Assembly (NCBI GenBank): GCA_037179515.1
Contig: JAXCGZ010011654.1
Span: forward strand, 2,501 to 15,000
Source: Halocaridina rubra
Taxonomy: Eukaryota > Arthropoda > Malacostraca > Decapoda > Atyidae
Length of the DNA: 12,500 nt
Direction: 5' to 3'
Below the pieces are notes generated by a model, which ran no database searches, had not been told where the DNA came from, and was given only the letters and a program-made list of their open reading frames with translations. Below, one piece after another: positions 1-10,589 of the stretch. The position numbers and the translations under genes are program-made. How positions within the stretch are numbered: the first letter of the stretch is position 1; every line of letters begins with the position of its first letter.

Positions 1-1310
1 TGATAAGTTCATGAATGTTCCTGTAATCTTTTTGCATGCTTTATCTATGTGGGAATCAAACAACATGTAGTTATCAAAGTGAATTCCTAGGTTTTTGACT
101 GTTTTGCTAGGTGTGATAATATTGTCGCAAAAATTAATTGTTGCGTATTCTGGAATTTGTGCTATATGGAACCTTGAACCAGTAAACATGCATTGTGTTT
201 TACTTTCGTTAATTAGTAGCCCAATTTCTTGAAAATAGGTTTTAATTTTTGACAGAGTGTTTTCTGATATTAAGGTTAGCTCTGGGAGATTATTAATATC
301 ACCACTGAGAAGCAGTTGAGTGTCATCTGCATATTGTACGACTAGACAGTCAGAAATGAAAGAAGATAAATCATTTACGTAAATGGAGAAGAAGGTAGGA
401 CCAAGTACTGATCCCTGTGGAACACCAAATGATAATTTTTTTGGCATAGAGATAATGTTGTTAAGACGTATAGATATTCGTTGCACATGTCTTATTATCC
501 CTTCACATCTGACAAGACACAATACACTCCTGATCTCTGGTTCTCTCCATGTTTTCTTCGTACCCAGGCCTGATGAGGGTAGATTTTTTTTTTTTTGCCA
601 TCCTGGTGTCACAATCATAAAAAAAAAAAAAATAGCTCGGATCAAAATTTAGGTTAGTACATTTACTTATAAGAATTTCATGGTTTACACTGTTGAAGGC
701 TTTTAATAAGTCTAATAATACAAGCAGAGATATTTATTTCATATCTATATTATTATAGATACTAATCGTAGCTTTGAGCAGTGCAGTTTCCGTCGAGAGT
801 TTCGGTCTGAAACCATGTTGGTTAATAGATAATAGTCTATTTGACTCTAAATACGACATAAGTTGGCATGCAACAATTTTTTTCTAATATTTCAGAGAAA
901 ATGGGGTTGCAGGGAAATGGGACGGTAGTTTGTCACATCTTCTCTGTCCCCCTTTTTATGCAGAGGTATTACATGTGATTTTTTCCAAGAGTCAGGAAAC
1001 TTTTTAGTAACAATGGAAGTGTTCATAATAGTTAGAATATAAAATACAATTATGGGTAGAGCACTTTGATGAATTGAAATGGTATACCATCTGGACCATA
1101 AGAGTCAGAGTTTCTTAGGCTCTTTATGGCAAGAATTAGGATAGCACAATCGATAGGATTTATCTTGAAGTACTCTCTTGTGGAAGAATTGTCATTTGAG
1201 CAATTACTCATATTCACTGAGCTGACGTTTTCTTGTGTTTTCTCATATATATTTTTGTCAACGCTAGCAAAATAGTCATTAAAGTTTTCTGCTTTGTCTT
1301 TCAAAAAGGA
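1..1310 (-). pseudogene. LINE (non-LTR) reverse transcriptase, decayed, 5'-truncated
   Basis: Read on the minus strand, this is a non-LTR reverse transcriptase, the enzyme that copies a LINE transcript at the cut target site. In order it shows an endonuclease-RT linker with FNDYFASV, a GPDGIP block (about 1085), FPDSWKKSHVIPLHKKGD, NYRPIS (913-930), QHGFRPKLSTETAL, motif A LLDLLKAFNSVNHEIL with its catalytic Asp at 710-712, motif B GVPQGSVLGP (397-426), motif C YADDT (319-333), and a VKNLGIHFD segment near 100. Catalytic residues remain, but the frame shifts near 1050, near 890 and between motifs A and B, and a TAA follows NNIDMK, so it is not functional. The endonuclease domain is absent and the 3' end lies beyond the left edge. 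Frame is open upstream to about 1375 without recognisable homology. It is not the same family as copies A to D; I place it in the Jockey/CR1/I assemblage without fixing the clade. Confidence 0.88.
510..645. other. Foreign A/T-rich segment inside the LINE RT
   Basis: Between RT motif A (ending near 655 on the minus strand) and the HVQRIS residues leading to motif B (near 505), the expected roughly 30-residue stretch is missing. In its place is DNA with no RT similarity, containing T13 (584-596) and A14 (619-632) separated by 22 bases, which could fold back on each other. It may be a small retroposed insertion with accompanying deletion, or a replacement during repair. The boundaries are approximate. 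Confidence 0.5.
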
Positions 1311-1441
1311 CTCAGGAGGCCTGAGGAAATTAAAAATTAAAGATAGTAAGACAGGTTTAATCCAAATGAAATAATACCCTCAATCAAAGAAAACCAACAC
1401 ACTCATTAATATGACATTAACAAAAGATGGGCTTTCTTACC

Positions 1442-1546
<105 letters not shown>

Positions 1547-1555
1547 TCATTTTTA

Positions 1556-1590
1556 CCCCGACCGGGACTTGAACCAATTACACCACAGAA
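1556..1590 (-). mobile_element. tRNA-derived SINE head remnant with fused A and B boxes
   Basis: On the minus strand, TGGTGTAATTGG (1574-1585) fits the RNA polymerase III A-box consensus TRGYNNARNNGG, and GGTTCAAGTCC (1565-1575) fits the B-box GGTTCRANNCC. The B box continues into CCGGTCGGGG like a tRNA T arm and acceptor stem. In a tRNA these boxes are 30 or more bases apart; here they share the same GG, so the D-loop-to-anticodon part has been deleted, probably across the short GGTT repeat. It cannot be a functional tRNA gene. A chance B box with an unrelated A-box match is the alternative. Confidence 0.5.
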
Positions 1591-1695
1591 GGTTAAAAGG
1601 AAACAGACCTTATAGCTTATATCTGCTATAGTAGGAATGAATACATTCTATCTGAATGCCACTATGTTCATATTACAGTTTCCCCGGTATTGTCT

Positions 1696-2896
<1,201 letters not shown>

Positions 2897-2978
<82 letters not shown>
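2897..2978. repeat. (CA)n microsatellite at the 5' edge of LINE copy A
   Basis: This is a perfect CA tract of 82 bases (41 units). LINE homology to copy D begins within about six bases of its end (CCGTGTCTGAATGG versus CAGTGTCTGAATGG), so the tract marks the 5' truncation point. Confidence 0.98.
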
Positions 2979-2981
<3 letters not shown>

Positions 2982-2983
2982 CG

Positions 2984-3896
2984 TGTCTGAATGGAGATTA
3001 GTTAGTAGTGGAGTTCCACAGGGTTCAGTTTTGGAGCCACTTTTGTTCCTTGTATATGTAAGTGGCCTACCAGAGTCTGTAAATTCATTCATGAATATGT
3101 TTGCAGATGATGCAAAGATTGTGAAGAGAGTAAGAAACGAGAACAATGGTAGAGAACTTCAGGATGCTCTAAATAGTTTGCATGAGTGGTCAGGAAAGTG
3201 GCTAATGAAATTCAATACTCCAAAATGTAAGGTAATGAAAATGGGTACAAGTGTAAGAAGGCACCAAGCTTGACTACTCGGTGGCTGGAGTACAACTTCA
3301 AGAGACAGAGAATGAGAGAGATCTAGGAGTAAATATACACGCCGATTTGTCTCGAGAAATGCATATAAATGGCATAGTAATGGCAGCATATGCATTCTTA
3401 GCAAATGTAAGGGTAGCCTTCAGGCACATGGACAAGGAAATGTTCAGAAATATATATGTAACCTACGTGAGGCCAAAACTTGAATATGCAGCCCCCTTTT
3501 GGAATTCACACTTGAAAAAGCATGTAGTTAAACTGGAAGAAGTTCAAAGACATGCCACGAGACTGGTGGCAGAGATACGCAATCTCAGTTATGATGAGAT
3601 GCTGAGGGAAATAGACTTACCATCTCTCAAAGTGTAGAAGATTGAGTAGGGATATGGTGACAGTCTTGAAATTCCTTCATGGTAATGATAGAGTGGATAG
3701 GGATCGATATATTGATATGGCTGGCACTATAACTAGAGGTCATAGTTTGAAGCTTCGTAAGAAAACTTTTTTACCGGATGTAAGAAAGTATATTTTTAGT
3801 GTAAGAGTAGTTGATAATTGGAATTTGCTAAGCGAAGAAGTAGTTAATGCTAACTCAGTCCATAGTTTTAAGGGCAAGTATGATAAGTATCACTAA
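2984..3896 (+). pseudogene. CR1-like LINE RT, copy A (5'-truncated, two frameshifts)
   Basis: This is the C-terminal part of a non-LTR reverse transcriptase. It starts just before motif B, read here as GVPQGSVLEP (3010-3039, the usual LGP changed to LEP). Motif C FADD (3100-3111) keeps both catalytic Asp. The C-terminal block follows, with ERDLGVNI, YVRPKLEYAAPFWN, VQRHAT and RDMVTVLKFLHG, ending in YDKYH and TAA at 3894-3896. Compared with copies B to D, one extra base near 3265 causes a TGA at 3271, and another extra base near 3632 causes a second shift. Motif A and everything upstream are absent. The LGV...HI...YVRPxLEYA...VQRxAT pattern is typical of CR1/Rex1-like LINEs. It is the most diverged of the four copies. 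Confidence 0.92.
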
Positions 3897-3920
3897 GTAC
3901 AAAATGGAACCGACCAGGAA

Positions 3921-3990
3921 ACGGGAAGCTACGAGCTTGGGGCTCTTTCTCGTAAGCACAATTAGATAAATACAATTAGATAATTACACA
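3921..3990 (+). other. LINE copy A 3' hairpin and terminal repeat tail
   Basis: Downstream of the stop codon, ACGGGAA (3921-3927) pairs with TTCTCGT (3947-3953), with one G-U pair where copies B and C have TTCCCGT. Inside it, GAGC pairs with GCTC. The tail holds two AATTAGATAA-like units and ends in TAATTACACA. This matches the layout of LINEs whose RT recognises a 3' stem-loop and whose 3' end is a short tandem repeat instead of poly-A, as in the CR1 group. Confidence 0.7.
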
Positions 3991-4024
3991 TACACACATG
4001 CACACACCCAATTCTTCCAACCAA

Positions 4025-4026
<2 letters not shown>

Positions 4027-4082
<56 letters not shown>
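4027..4082. repeat. (CA)n microsatellite downstream of LINE copy A
   Basis: This is a perfect CA tract of 28 units, about 36 bases beyond the ACACA end of copy A. The DNA between is CA-like but degenerate (ACACATACACACATGCACACACCC, then unique sequence). Copy A therefore lies between two CA tracts. Confidence 0.97.
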
Positions 4083-4085
<3 letters not shown>

Positions 4086-4991
4086 CGCACAATTTTAAAG
4101 TGTAATAAAAGAAGAAGAAAAGAAAAAAAAACACACGGAAGCAAGCATATAAAAACAGAAGGAAAAAGAGATTGTATGCAATAATTAAGAGAGAGAAGAA
4201 AAAAGAATCTCTATTGATTTACACTTAAAATATAAAGCTATCGTTCTGACCTATATAATGCAGATGAAATTAACATAATGGACTTGTGCCGTTCCCGGGA
4301 CACAAAATGTCATATTGATGGATGCCTTAATACAATAATAATGTTATGCCCTTTGGCGCTCTCGCTGACTAACTGACCCCCGGATTTTCATGACTGCCGA
4401 ATATAATAGGTCCAATCGGACGATATTTCCCGGTGAAAGAGAGAAAAGGGAAAAGTTTTGTTTTCACAGTGAAATAGGCCAAAGCGAATCGGTTGTTTGC
4501 TTGTTTCACCTCGTTAAGCATTTTATGATGGTGCTATTTCTATATTACAGGTTTTCATTGTATTCTTTTACTTCGTTCCTTTCGGTATTTACTTTGCCGT
4601 TTTACTGTCATATATTATTTTGTTATAATTTATTTGTTTTTCCAACAGTGTTTCAATATTTAATTGTCCATTGTATTTATGGGAAATGTTCAAAATTGGC
4701 ATGGCTGCCCTTGATTAGACTTGAATTCGTTGATGTTCTGTTCCAGCAATGATCCAATACGTGTACTGGCATACTTGATGCAATTACAATGATGCTTTTA
4801 ACTTTCTCCTTAACATCAAGAGGTTCTGGTGAAGAAATGCCGTTAAGACCAACTTGGGAAATACAAGTTCGGAACTATCCTTCTTTCGGTCTAGGTACTG
4901 ACGATTCTATCTAGAGAGGGTTTTAATTATAGAAATTTATCTTTACGTACGATTAAACTCATAGTATTAACTCCATAGAGATGTCTTCAGT

Positions 4992-5052
4992 AAAATTCAC
5001 CGACATTGATGAAATAAACTGCTACCTATTATTATTGTTGTCGGTGAATTTT
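4992..5052. repeat. 14-bp perfect inverted repeat
   Basis: AAAATTCACCGACA (4992-5005) is the exact reverse complement of TGTCGGTGAATTTT (5039-5052), with 33 bases between. It could be a small foldback or the relic of a MITE-like element. No target-site duplication is evident immediately outside the arms, so the element identity is open. Confidence 0.6.
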
Positions 5053-5111
5053 CAGCGCACCCATGAAGAGAAGAGAAGAGCGAGTGTGCGGTTTGTGGTT
5101 CGCTCAACAGG

Positions 5112-5162
5112 GGTCCGGAGCACCGGGCCTAAATTTTCTCACATACGAATAAAAAAAAAAAA
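5112..5162 (+). other. GC hairpin followed by AATAAA and A12
   Basis: GGTCCGG (5112-5118) and CCGGGCC (5123-5129) form a 7-bp stem, with one G-U pair, around an AGCA loop. An AATAAA hexamer overlaps a 12-A run (5151-5162) 20 bases further on. A poly-A end directly after a polyadenylation hexamer suggests a retroposed RNA 3' end, but the body of such an element was not recognised and a chance A run is possible. Confidence 0.3.
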
Positions 5163-5624
5163 GCACACACATAATGAACGTCATGATTCCATGTGTTTGC
5201 AATGTGCATTTAACTGTATTTAAATTCATGTCATTACGCTATTACTAGTTAGGTTGACTTTTCTTCCCCATCTATAATCAATGAGAATGTGGTCATTCGG
5301 GGTATTGGGTCGGGAATAAGCCCCCAAAAATAGCAATTTTTAAAGAGAAATTAAATTTCTGAATACTGAATATTCATAAAAAAAACACTGAAATTCGCAA
5401 TGTCATTTATATTTACGTCAATTATAAACTTTGATGGAAATTATAGGAAAGTAGCATTTTCTTAGGGAAATGAAAATACGAAGCGTTCAAAAATATACAT
5501 AATCCACTGGAAACAATAATTACGAATATTAGCTCGTTTCCTCACGGGAAGTGAACCAATATCATTAACCAAAGCTAATTTAATAAAATTCACGAGATTT
5601 TTCGCTCCCACGAACATCTCTTCA

Positions 5625-5888
5625 TTTTTTTTTTTTTATTTATTCAGATAACTGTACATGGGGACATGTGCACATGGGCACTCCCAGTCATATTGCAGTT
5701 GATAACATTACAATCTATGTGGTTATGTAAAAATAACATACTAATAGAATTTGCAATTAATTTAAAATATCATAGCAAGTAATTAATAATAAAATATAGT
5801 GTAATAATTGAAGAGTACTTGAAGAGTAATCATTGTGACAATATTTTCAATAGCCCTTGTTGAGTGCTATCATTTAAATTCCGTACTA
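5625..5888 (-). other. Possible retroposed 3' end or terminal exon, minus strand
   Basis: On the minus strand the sequence ends CTGAATAAATAAA and runs into 13 A (plus-strand T run 5625-5637), giving two overlapping polyadenylation hexamers and a poly-A tail. Upstream, a pyrimidine-containing stretch with CTAAC ends in TGTCTGCAG near 5889, which resembles a 3' splice site. After it a short frame reads VVRNLNDSTQQGLLKILSQ and stops (5830-5832). It could be a LINE 3' terminus, a processed pseudogene tail, or coincidence. A 12-bp palindrome CATGTGCACATG lies at 5665-5676. Confidence 0.28.
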
Positions 5889-5950
5889 CTGCAGACAATT
5901 TGAAGCAGATATAGAATAACAATTTTCAGGTTAGAATAATAAGTAGGTAC

Positions 5951-5978
5951 ATACATATATATATACACACACATACAT

Positions 5979-6058
<80 letters not shown>
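5951..6058. repeat. Compound CATA/CA/(AT)n microsatellite
   Basis: A degenerate CATA/TA/CA lead-in (5951-5988) passes into a perfect AT tract of 35 units (5989-6058), then TATGCATGCATTAATTAG. The graded composition suggests the AT tract arose from the CA/CATA repeat by substitution and slippage. Confidence 0.95.
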
Positions 6059-6061
<3 letters not shown>

Positions 6062-6118
6062 TGCATTAATTAGATGAGCAATAGAAACACCACTGGGGCT
6101 TCATAGCCATACATATCA

Positions 6119-6529
<411 letters not shown>

Positions 6530-6629
6530 TTATCACTATTATCACAACCATTGCTACCACCATCATGATTATTATTATCATCATCATTATTATTATTATC
6601 ATTATTATTATTATCATTATTATTATTAC

Positions 6630-6705
<76 letters not shown>

Positions 6706-6712
6706 ATCATTA
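6530..6712. repeat. Interrupted (ATT)n trinucleotide repeat
   Basis: The left part mixes ATT, ATC and ACC triplets; the right part (about 6631-6700) is a pure ATT run. It ends in CCATCATCATTAC. All three plus-strand phases and their complements stay open across it as poly-Tyr, poly-Ile or poly-Asn, which explains the long apparent reading frames and is not evidence of coding. Confidence 0.95.
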
Positions 6713-6767
6713 CTGATGCTCTTCATTCACCTAACAGACTCGATGAAATCTGACACTGTCACCGTTG

Positions 6768-6796
6768 AAAAAAAAAAAACACACACACACACACAA
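6768..6796. repeat. A12 followed by (CA)8
   Basis: Twelve A (6768-6779) run directly into eight CA units. This short compound microsatellite could be the remnant of a poly-A tail, but no element body is recognisable on its left. Confidence 0.85.
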
Positions 6797-7496
6797 AACT
6801 TTAAAAACATAATGTCATTGATTACTCGCTGGTAAGTTTAAATATAAAAAAATTTGACATTCAATATAAATCATGTATTCTTTGGATATTCAACCCCCCC
6901 CCCCCAAGTTAGGAAAGGAGAGAGCAGACACCTCATGTACTACTAAGTCAGATTAGCTGAGAGGGGGGGGGGGGTCTGGAAGACAAACCTCAACAGTTAG
7001 GAAAAGTCTCGAGAGGTTTAGTTTGGCTGGCTTAGTAAATTAAATTAACCCATACTTAGGAAGCGAGTTTATAATTTACAGCATTATTTTTGGAGGTTTG
7101 GATATTGTTCCAGAATTTTGTATTTTTACTTTACTCAGATATCACTATTTTTATAAGATTTTCCAACACGAGTTTATATTGACATTATGGTTACCCAATT
7201 AATATTTATTTTTGTTTTTAGTAGTTTACCTTTATGTATACCTCTTGATATAATTCATTTTTTGTAATTTTTCCCCCACCCAAAATATTTATTTGCCACT
7301 TTCTCCAAATGTCAATAGGGGGGAGGAATAGATATTACCAAAAAAAAAAAAAAGGCAATTTCCTAAAGATAAAAATATCAAAACCATTTAAAAAAAAAAA
7401 AACTAAAATGTTAAATATGAAGTTATTTTGAGTGGGAAAGTAGATATTTACCTAATTTTTTTTTTTATAAATGACGCAATATTTGAAAGTTAAAAG
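6797..7496. other. No gene seen; homopolymer-rich DNA with C12 and G12
   Basis: No coding signal was found. A run of 12 C (6894-6905) and a run of 12 G (6963-6974) lie 57 bases apart and could pair as a hairpin. Several A or T runs of ten or more occur between 7339 and 7466. Homopolymers of this length are also prone to sequencing length error. Confidence 0.65.
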
Positions 7497-7509
7497 CACA
7501 CACACACAC

Positions 7510-7573
<64 letters not shown>
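7497..7573. repeat. (CA)n microsatellite at the 5' edge of LINE copy B
   Basis: This 77-base CA tract has one phase slip (AA at 7510-7511). LINE homology starts immediately after it at AGCATTCTTATC, equivalent to ATGCATTCTTGTC in copy D, so the tract sits on the 5' truncation point. Confidence 0.97.
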
Positions 7574-7574
<1 letters not shown>

Positions 7575-8078
7575 GCATTCTTATCAAATGTAAGGGTAGC
7601 CTTCAGGCACATGGACAAGGAAATGTTCAGAAATATTTATGTAACCTATGTGAGGCCAAAGCTCGAATATGCAGCCCCCTTTTGGAATCCGCACTTGAAA
7701 AAGCACATAGCTAAGCTTGAAAAAGTTCAAAGACATGCAACGAAACTGGTGCCAGAAATACGCAATCTCAGTTATGATGAGAGGCTGAGGGAATTAGACT
7801 TACCATCACTCGAAGCTAGAAGAGTGAGGGGGGATATGGTGACAGTCTTTAAATTCCTTCATGGTTATGATAGAGTGGATATGGATCGATATTTTGATAT
7901 GGCAGGCTCTGGAACTAGAGGTCATAGTTTGAAGCTTCGTAAGAAAACTTCTTTGCAGGATGTAAGGAAATACTTTTTCAGTGTAAGAGTAATTGATAAT
8001 TGGAATTCGCTAAGCGAGGAGGTAGTTAATGCTATCTCAGTCCATAGTTTTAAGGACAGGTATGATAAGTATCACTAA
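7575..8078 (+). CDS. CR1-like LINE RT C-terminus, copy B (5'-truncated, open frame)
   Basis: This is the C-terminal block of the same LINE family as copies A, C and D. It enters in frame at AFLSNVRVAFRHMDKEMF (coded from 7574) and continues through YVRPKLEYAAPFWN, VQRHATKL, YDERLRELDL, RGDMVTVFKFLHG and WNSLSEEVVNAISVHSF to YDKYH and TAA at 8076-8078. An internal ATG at 7611 exists but is not a meaningful start. Unlike copies A and C, no frameshift or internal stop is visible. All catalytic RT motifs are missing because the 5' end is truncated, so it is a dead insertion whose open frame implies relative youth. Immediately upstream is a CA tract; downstream are the family's 3' hairpin and tail. 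Confidence 0.9.
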   Translation, partial: AFLSNVRVAFRHMDKEMFRNIYVTYVRPKLEYAAPFWNPHLKKHIAKLEKVQRHATKLVPEIRNLSYDERLRELDLPSLEARRVRGDMVTVFKFLHGYDRVDMDRYFDMAGSGTRGHSLKLRKKTSLQDVRKYFFSVRVIDNWNSLSEEVVNAISVHSFKDRYDKYH

Positions 8079-8102
8079 GTATAAAATGGAACCGATGAGG
8101 AG

Positions 8103-8171
8103 ACGGGAAGATACGAGCTTTGGCTCTTTCCCGTAAACAGAATTAGGTAATTACAATTAGGTAATTACACA
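8103..8171 (+). other. LINE copy B 3' hairpin and terminal repeat tail
   Basis: ACGGGAA (8103-8109) pairs exactly with TTCCCGT (8128-8134), and GAGC pairs with GCTC inside it, with a four-base loop TTTG, one base shorter than in copies A and C. Two AATTAGGTAATTACA units follow. The element ends in ACACA and then apparently unique DNA (ATGAACAG). This is the only copy whose 3' flank is not a CA tract. Confidence 0.72.
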
Positions 8172-8338
8172 ATGAACAGATATTCAAGGAAAGCGCGTGA
8201 ATATATATCATAAACAGTAGGTTACTAATGGCAAAATGTTACGAGAATATATCTTGATAAGAAAGAGACAGTGAGCTCTGGGAACCAGAGAACGCTCACC
8301 TCGTGCTTGAATAGTAGAATCCGACCAATTTCTTCCCT

Positions 8339-8340
<2 letters not shown>

Positions 8341-8401
<61 letters not shown>
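8341..8401. repeat. (AG)n microsatellite, about 30 units
   Basis: This is a perfect AG tract between CTTCCCTCC and ATGAATGTG. The Ser/Leu-repeat frames on the minus strand are repeat artefacts. The 8172-8340 stretch before it holds no recognisable gene. Confidence 0.98.
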
Positions 8402-8406
<5 letters not shown>

Positions 8407-9212
8407 TGTGTATTACGCAAAATACCCAAATAGAGGTAAACTGTTGCTCGGGTGCGTTATTGACAAAGTCAATCGATATATAAATGTGTGTTGCTAGGTT
8501 GGCTGACTTAACACGTGTGGCTGTTATAAATGATTTGTAGTATAGTAGTGGAAGAAATATATCCATATGTTAGGATCGATGACACATAATAAATATGCAG
8601 CCCCACCCCACCAAACGTGAAGTGTTTGACCTGTTTTTACCCAATGGTCTAAACATTAGGACCATTGTGTAGAGTTTTGTGTTTGATACGTAGTTTTATG
8701 GTCCGTGTTTGGCTGTTTTCAATAGATTTTTCGTGATTTTTGTTTGCTTATGATCATAAGCATATGAAATGTCATTAATGTGTCTATGGGTAAAAGCATT
8801 AGTGAGTTTTTGTATGGGAATTATCTTTTACGAAGTCTCAATACGTTATTCTGTATTTTTACTATCATGACAACTATAAAACTTAATCATCTCTTGATAT
8901 AAGCACATCATATTTGTATGTATTAAATTAGAATTTTTACCTATATTATTATAATCTACAAATGCCATTTTTTTTTTTGCAAACATTTGGATTGCAAGTT
9001 AAAAGCAATTTGAATAAAAATTTTCTATGACGGCCCTCGCCTTATGGTATAAACATTGGAAACTGATGCACAGGTTGTTCTCTTTTTAATTTTTTTTTTA
9101 AATGAGCTACGGGAAGAACGCACTTTATATTTCTTGTAAAATCCTAACTCGTGAAGACACTATTAACCATTAACTTCACACATCTCTTGGTTTATATACT
9201 CGAATAAGGAAT
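8402..9212. other. No gene seen; two perfect palindromes
   Basis: This is AT-rich DNA with no coding signal. CAATGGTC (8642-8649) and GACCATTG (8660-8667) form an 8-bp hairpin with a ten-base loop. TGCTTATGATCATAAGCA (8745-8762) is an 18-bp perfect palindrome without a spacer. The phrase ATGGT(C/A)TAAACATT recurs near 8645 and 9045. No element could be identified. Confidence 0.55.
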
Positions 9213-10094
9213 ATTATTAGGGATGTGTATATGGATGGAGTGGTAAGGGAATTAAATGAAAGAGTACTAGACAGAGGCTTGGAACTAGTGAAGGATGGAA
9301 GGTTGTGGAAATTGAGTCAGTTGCTATTTGCGGATGATACTGTACTGGTGGCTGATACTGAAAATGAGTTGAATCATTTGGAGACTGAGTATATAAGTGT
9401 GTGTGAAAGAAGGAAGTTGCGGGTGAATATTGGTAAAAGTAAAGTCATAAGATGCAAGAGGAGTGTTAATGTTTGCAGACTGAATGTAGGAGTGAATGGG
9501 GAGTTGCTTGAAGAACTTGAGAGCTTTAAGTGTCTGGGGTCGCATGCATCAATGAGTGGACGAGTGGATGTAGAGGTAAATCACAGAGTGAAGGAAGCAA
9601 GTAAATGTCTAGGTGGGTTGACAAGTGTTATGAGACACAGATATTTGAGAATGAATGCAAAGAGAAGGATATATGAAGGTGTGATTGTGCCGACAGCATT
9701 GTACGGGGTAGATACTTGGAATGCAAGGGAGGAGGAAAGGAACAAGTTGAATGTAATGGAGATGATGTGTTTGAGAGGTATGACTGGTGTATCTAGAATA
9801 GACAGAGTAAGAAATAAAGATGTCAAGCAGAGAACAAGTGTTGGAATGAAATTGTCGGATAGGTTAGATCAAAGAGTGTTGAGGTGGTTTGGACACATGG
9901 AAAGGATGAGTGATGAACGAATAGTGAAGAGAGTGTGGAGTGGAGAAGTGATTGGAGTTAGGTGAAGAGGGAGACCTAGAATGAGATGGATGGATGGCGT
10001 GAAAAGAGCACTGAATGCACGTGGAATGTCAGTAGAGCAGTGAATGGTGCGTTCAAGAGATAGGAATGAGTGGAGGAAGATTGTGCATATATGA
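9213..10094 (+). pseudogene. RTE-like LINE reverse transcriptase C-terminus, decayed
   Basis: This is the C-terminal half of a different non-LTR RT. It opens at YMDGVVRELNERVL, reaches motif C LLFADDTVLVAD with both Asp intact, then CERRKLRVNIGKSKV, GELLEELESFKCLGS, YEGVIVPTALYG, MCLRGMTGVSRIDRVRN and DQRVLRWFGHMERM. The frame from 9225 stops at TGA 9963-9965, but homology continues in the same frame as RGRPRMRWMDGVKRAL, meets a second TGA (10041-10043), and ends at RDRNEWRKIVHI and TGA 10092-10094. RWFGHMERM, RGRPRxRWxDGV and DRxEWR are hallmarks of RTE/BovB-type LINEs. Motifs A and B and the endonuclease are missing, so it is a truncated, inactive copy. Both internal TGAs could be CGA codons lost by CpG decay (inference). 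Confidence 0.9.
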
Positions 10095-10589
10095 TGTGGG
10101 CCAAATGGATTTCTCGCACCTGCTAACTCAGTGAACGGTGGTGGACGGGTGTGAGAGGTGTTGCCATGTGATGAAGCAGTGGGGGTAAACCAGGTGTGGC
10201 TGTCGGGCCTCATTGTGGAATATCCTTGCCCGCCTACCTTGTGGATGACCTAAGCAGGTTGGAAGGGGGGGAGACGTGGCAACCCTTTTTCCCCAAGGAG
10301 CTGAGAGGAATGATTGAGGTGTGTGTTGATCGTGGTGAATGCGTGTTTCTTGGCTCGGCCACCCCCCTTGCAAGGGGGAAAAGGCAGGTGTATGTTTATG
10401 TATTAGGGATGCCACTACCCTCGCCGTCAGATTCATAAGTGCTCCGGCGAAGAGAGGGTATACAGCTTACTTTAAGGAGTCCAACTCAGGACGTTTTGAA
10501 GGAGAGACTGACCTTTTTCTGATGAGCTACATAATTAATATTAGAATTATCATTAACAATTTCCTCTATATATTCATAATTCATAACTG

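Larger units (their letters stand above)
4083..5950. other. No confident gene; AT-rich intergenic or intronic DNA
   Basis: Open frames here (for example 4390-4752) are low-complexity, Phe/Leu-rich and carry no motif I recognise, so I do not call them genes. What can be supported are an inverted repeat (4992-5052), a GC hairpin followed by AATAAA and poly-A (5112-5162), and a minus-strand poly-A end (5625-5644), each listed separately. Confidence 0.6.

Noticed and set aside
383..652. Plus-strand open frame of 89 codons
   Set aside because: It is the antisense shadow of RT motif B on the minus strand (it reads the complement of GVPQGSVLGP) and then crosses the A/T homopolymers.
1556..1590. Functional tRNA gene
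   Set aside because: The A and B boxes overlap, leaving no anticodon arm and no matching acceptor stem.
4390..4752. 120-codon open frame with hydrophobic Phe/Leu/Tyr-rich stretches
   Set aside because: AT-rich sequence gives such residues by chance; no motif, domain or neighbouring gene structure supports it.
4981..5223. 80-codon open frame
   Set aside because: It spans the inverted repeat, the GC hairpin and the poly-A run (KKKK), so it is not plausible as protein.
9324..10213. Several minus-strand frames of 70 to 115 codons
   Set aside because: They are antisense to the RTE-like RT remnant and show no motif of their own.
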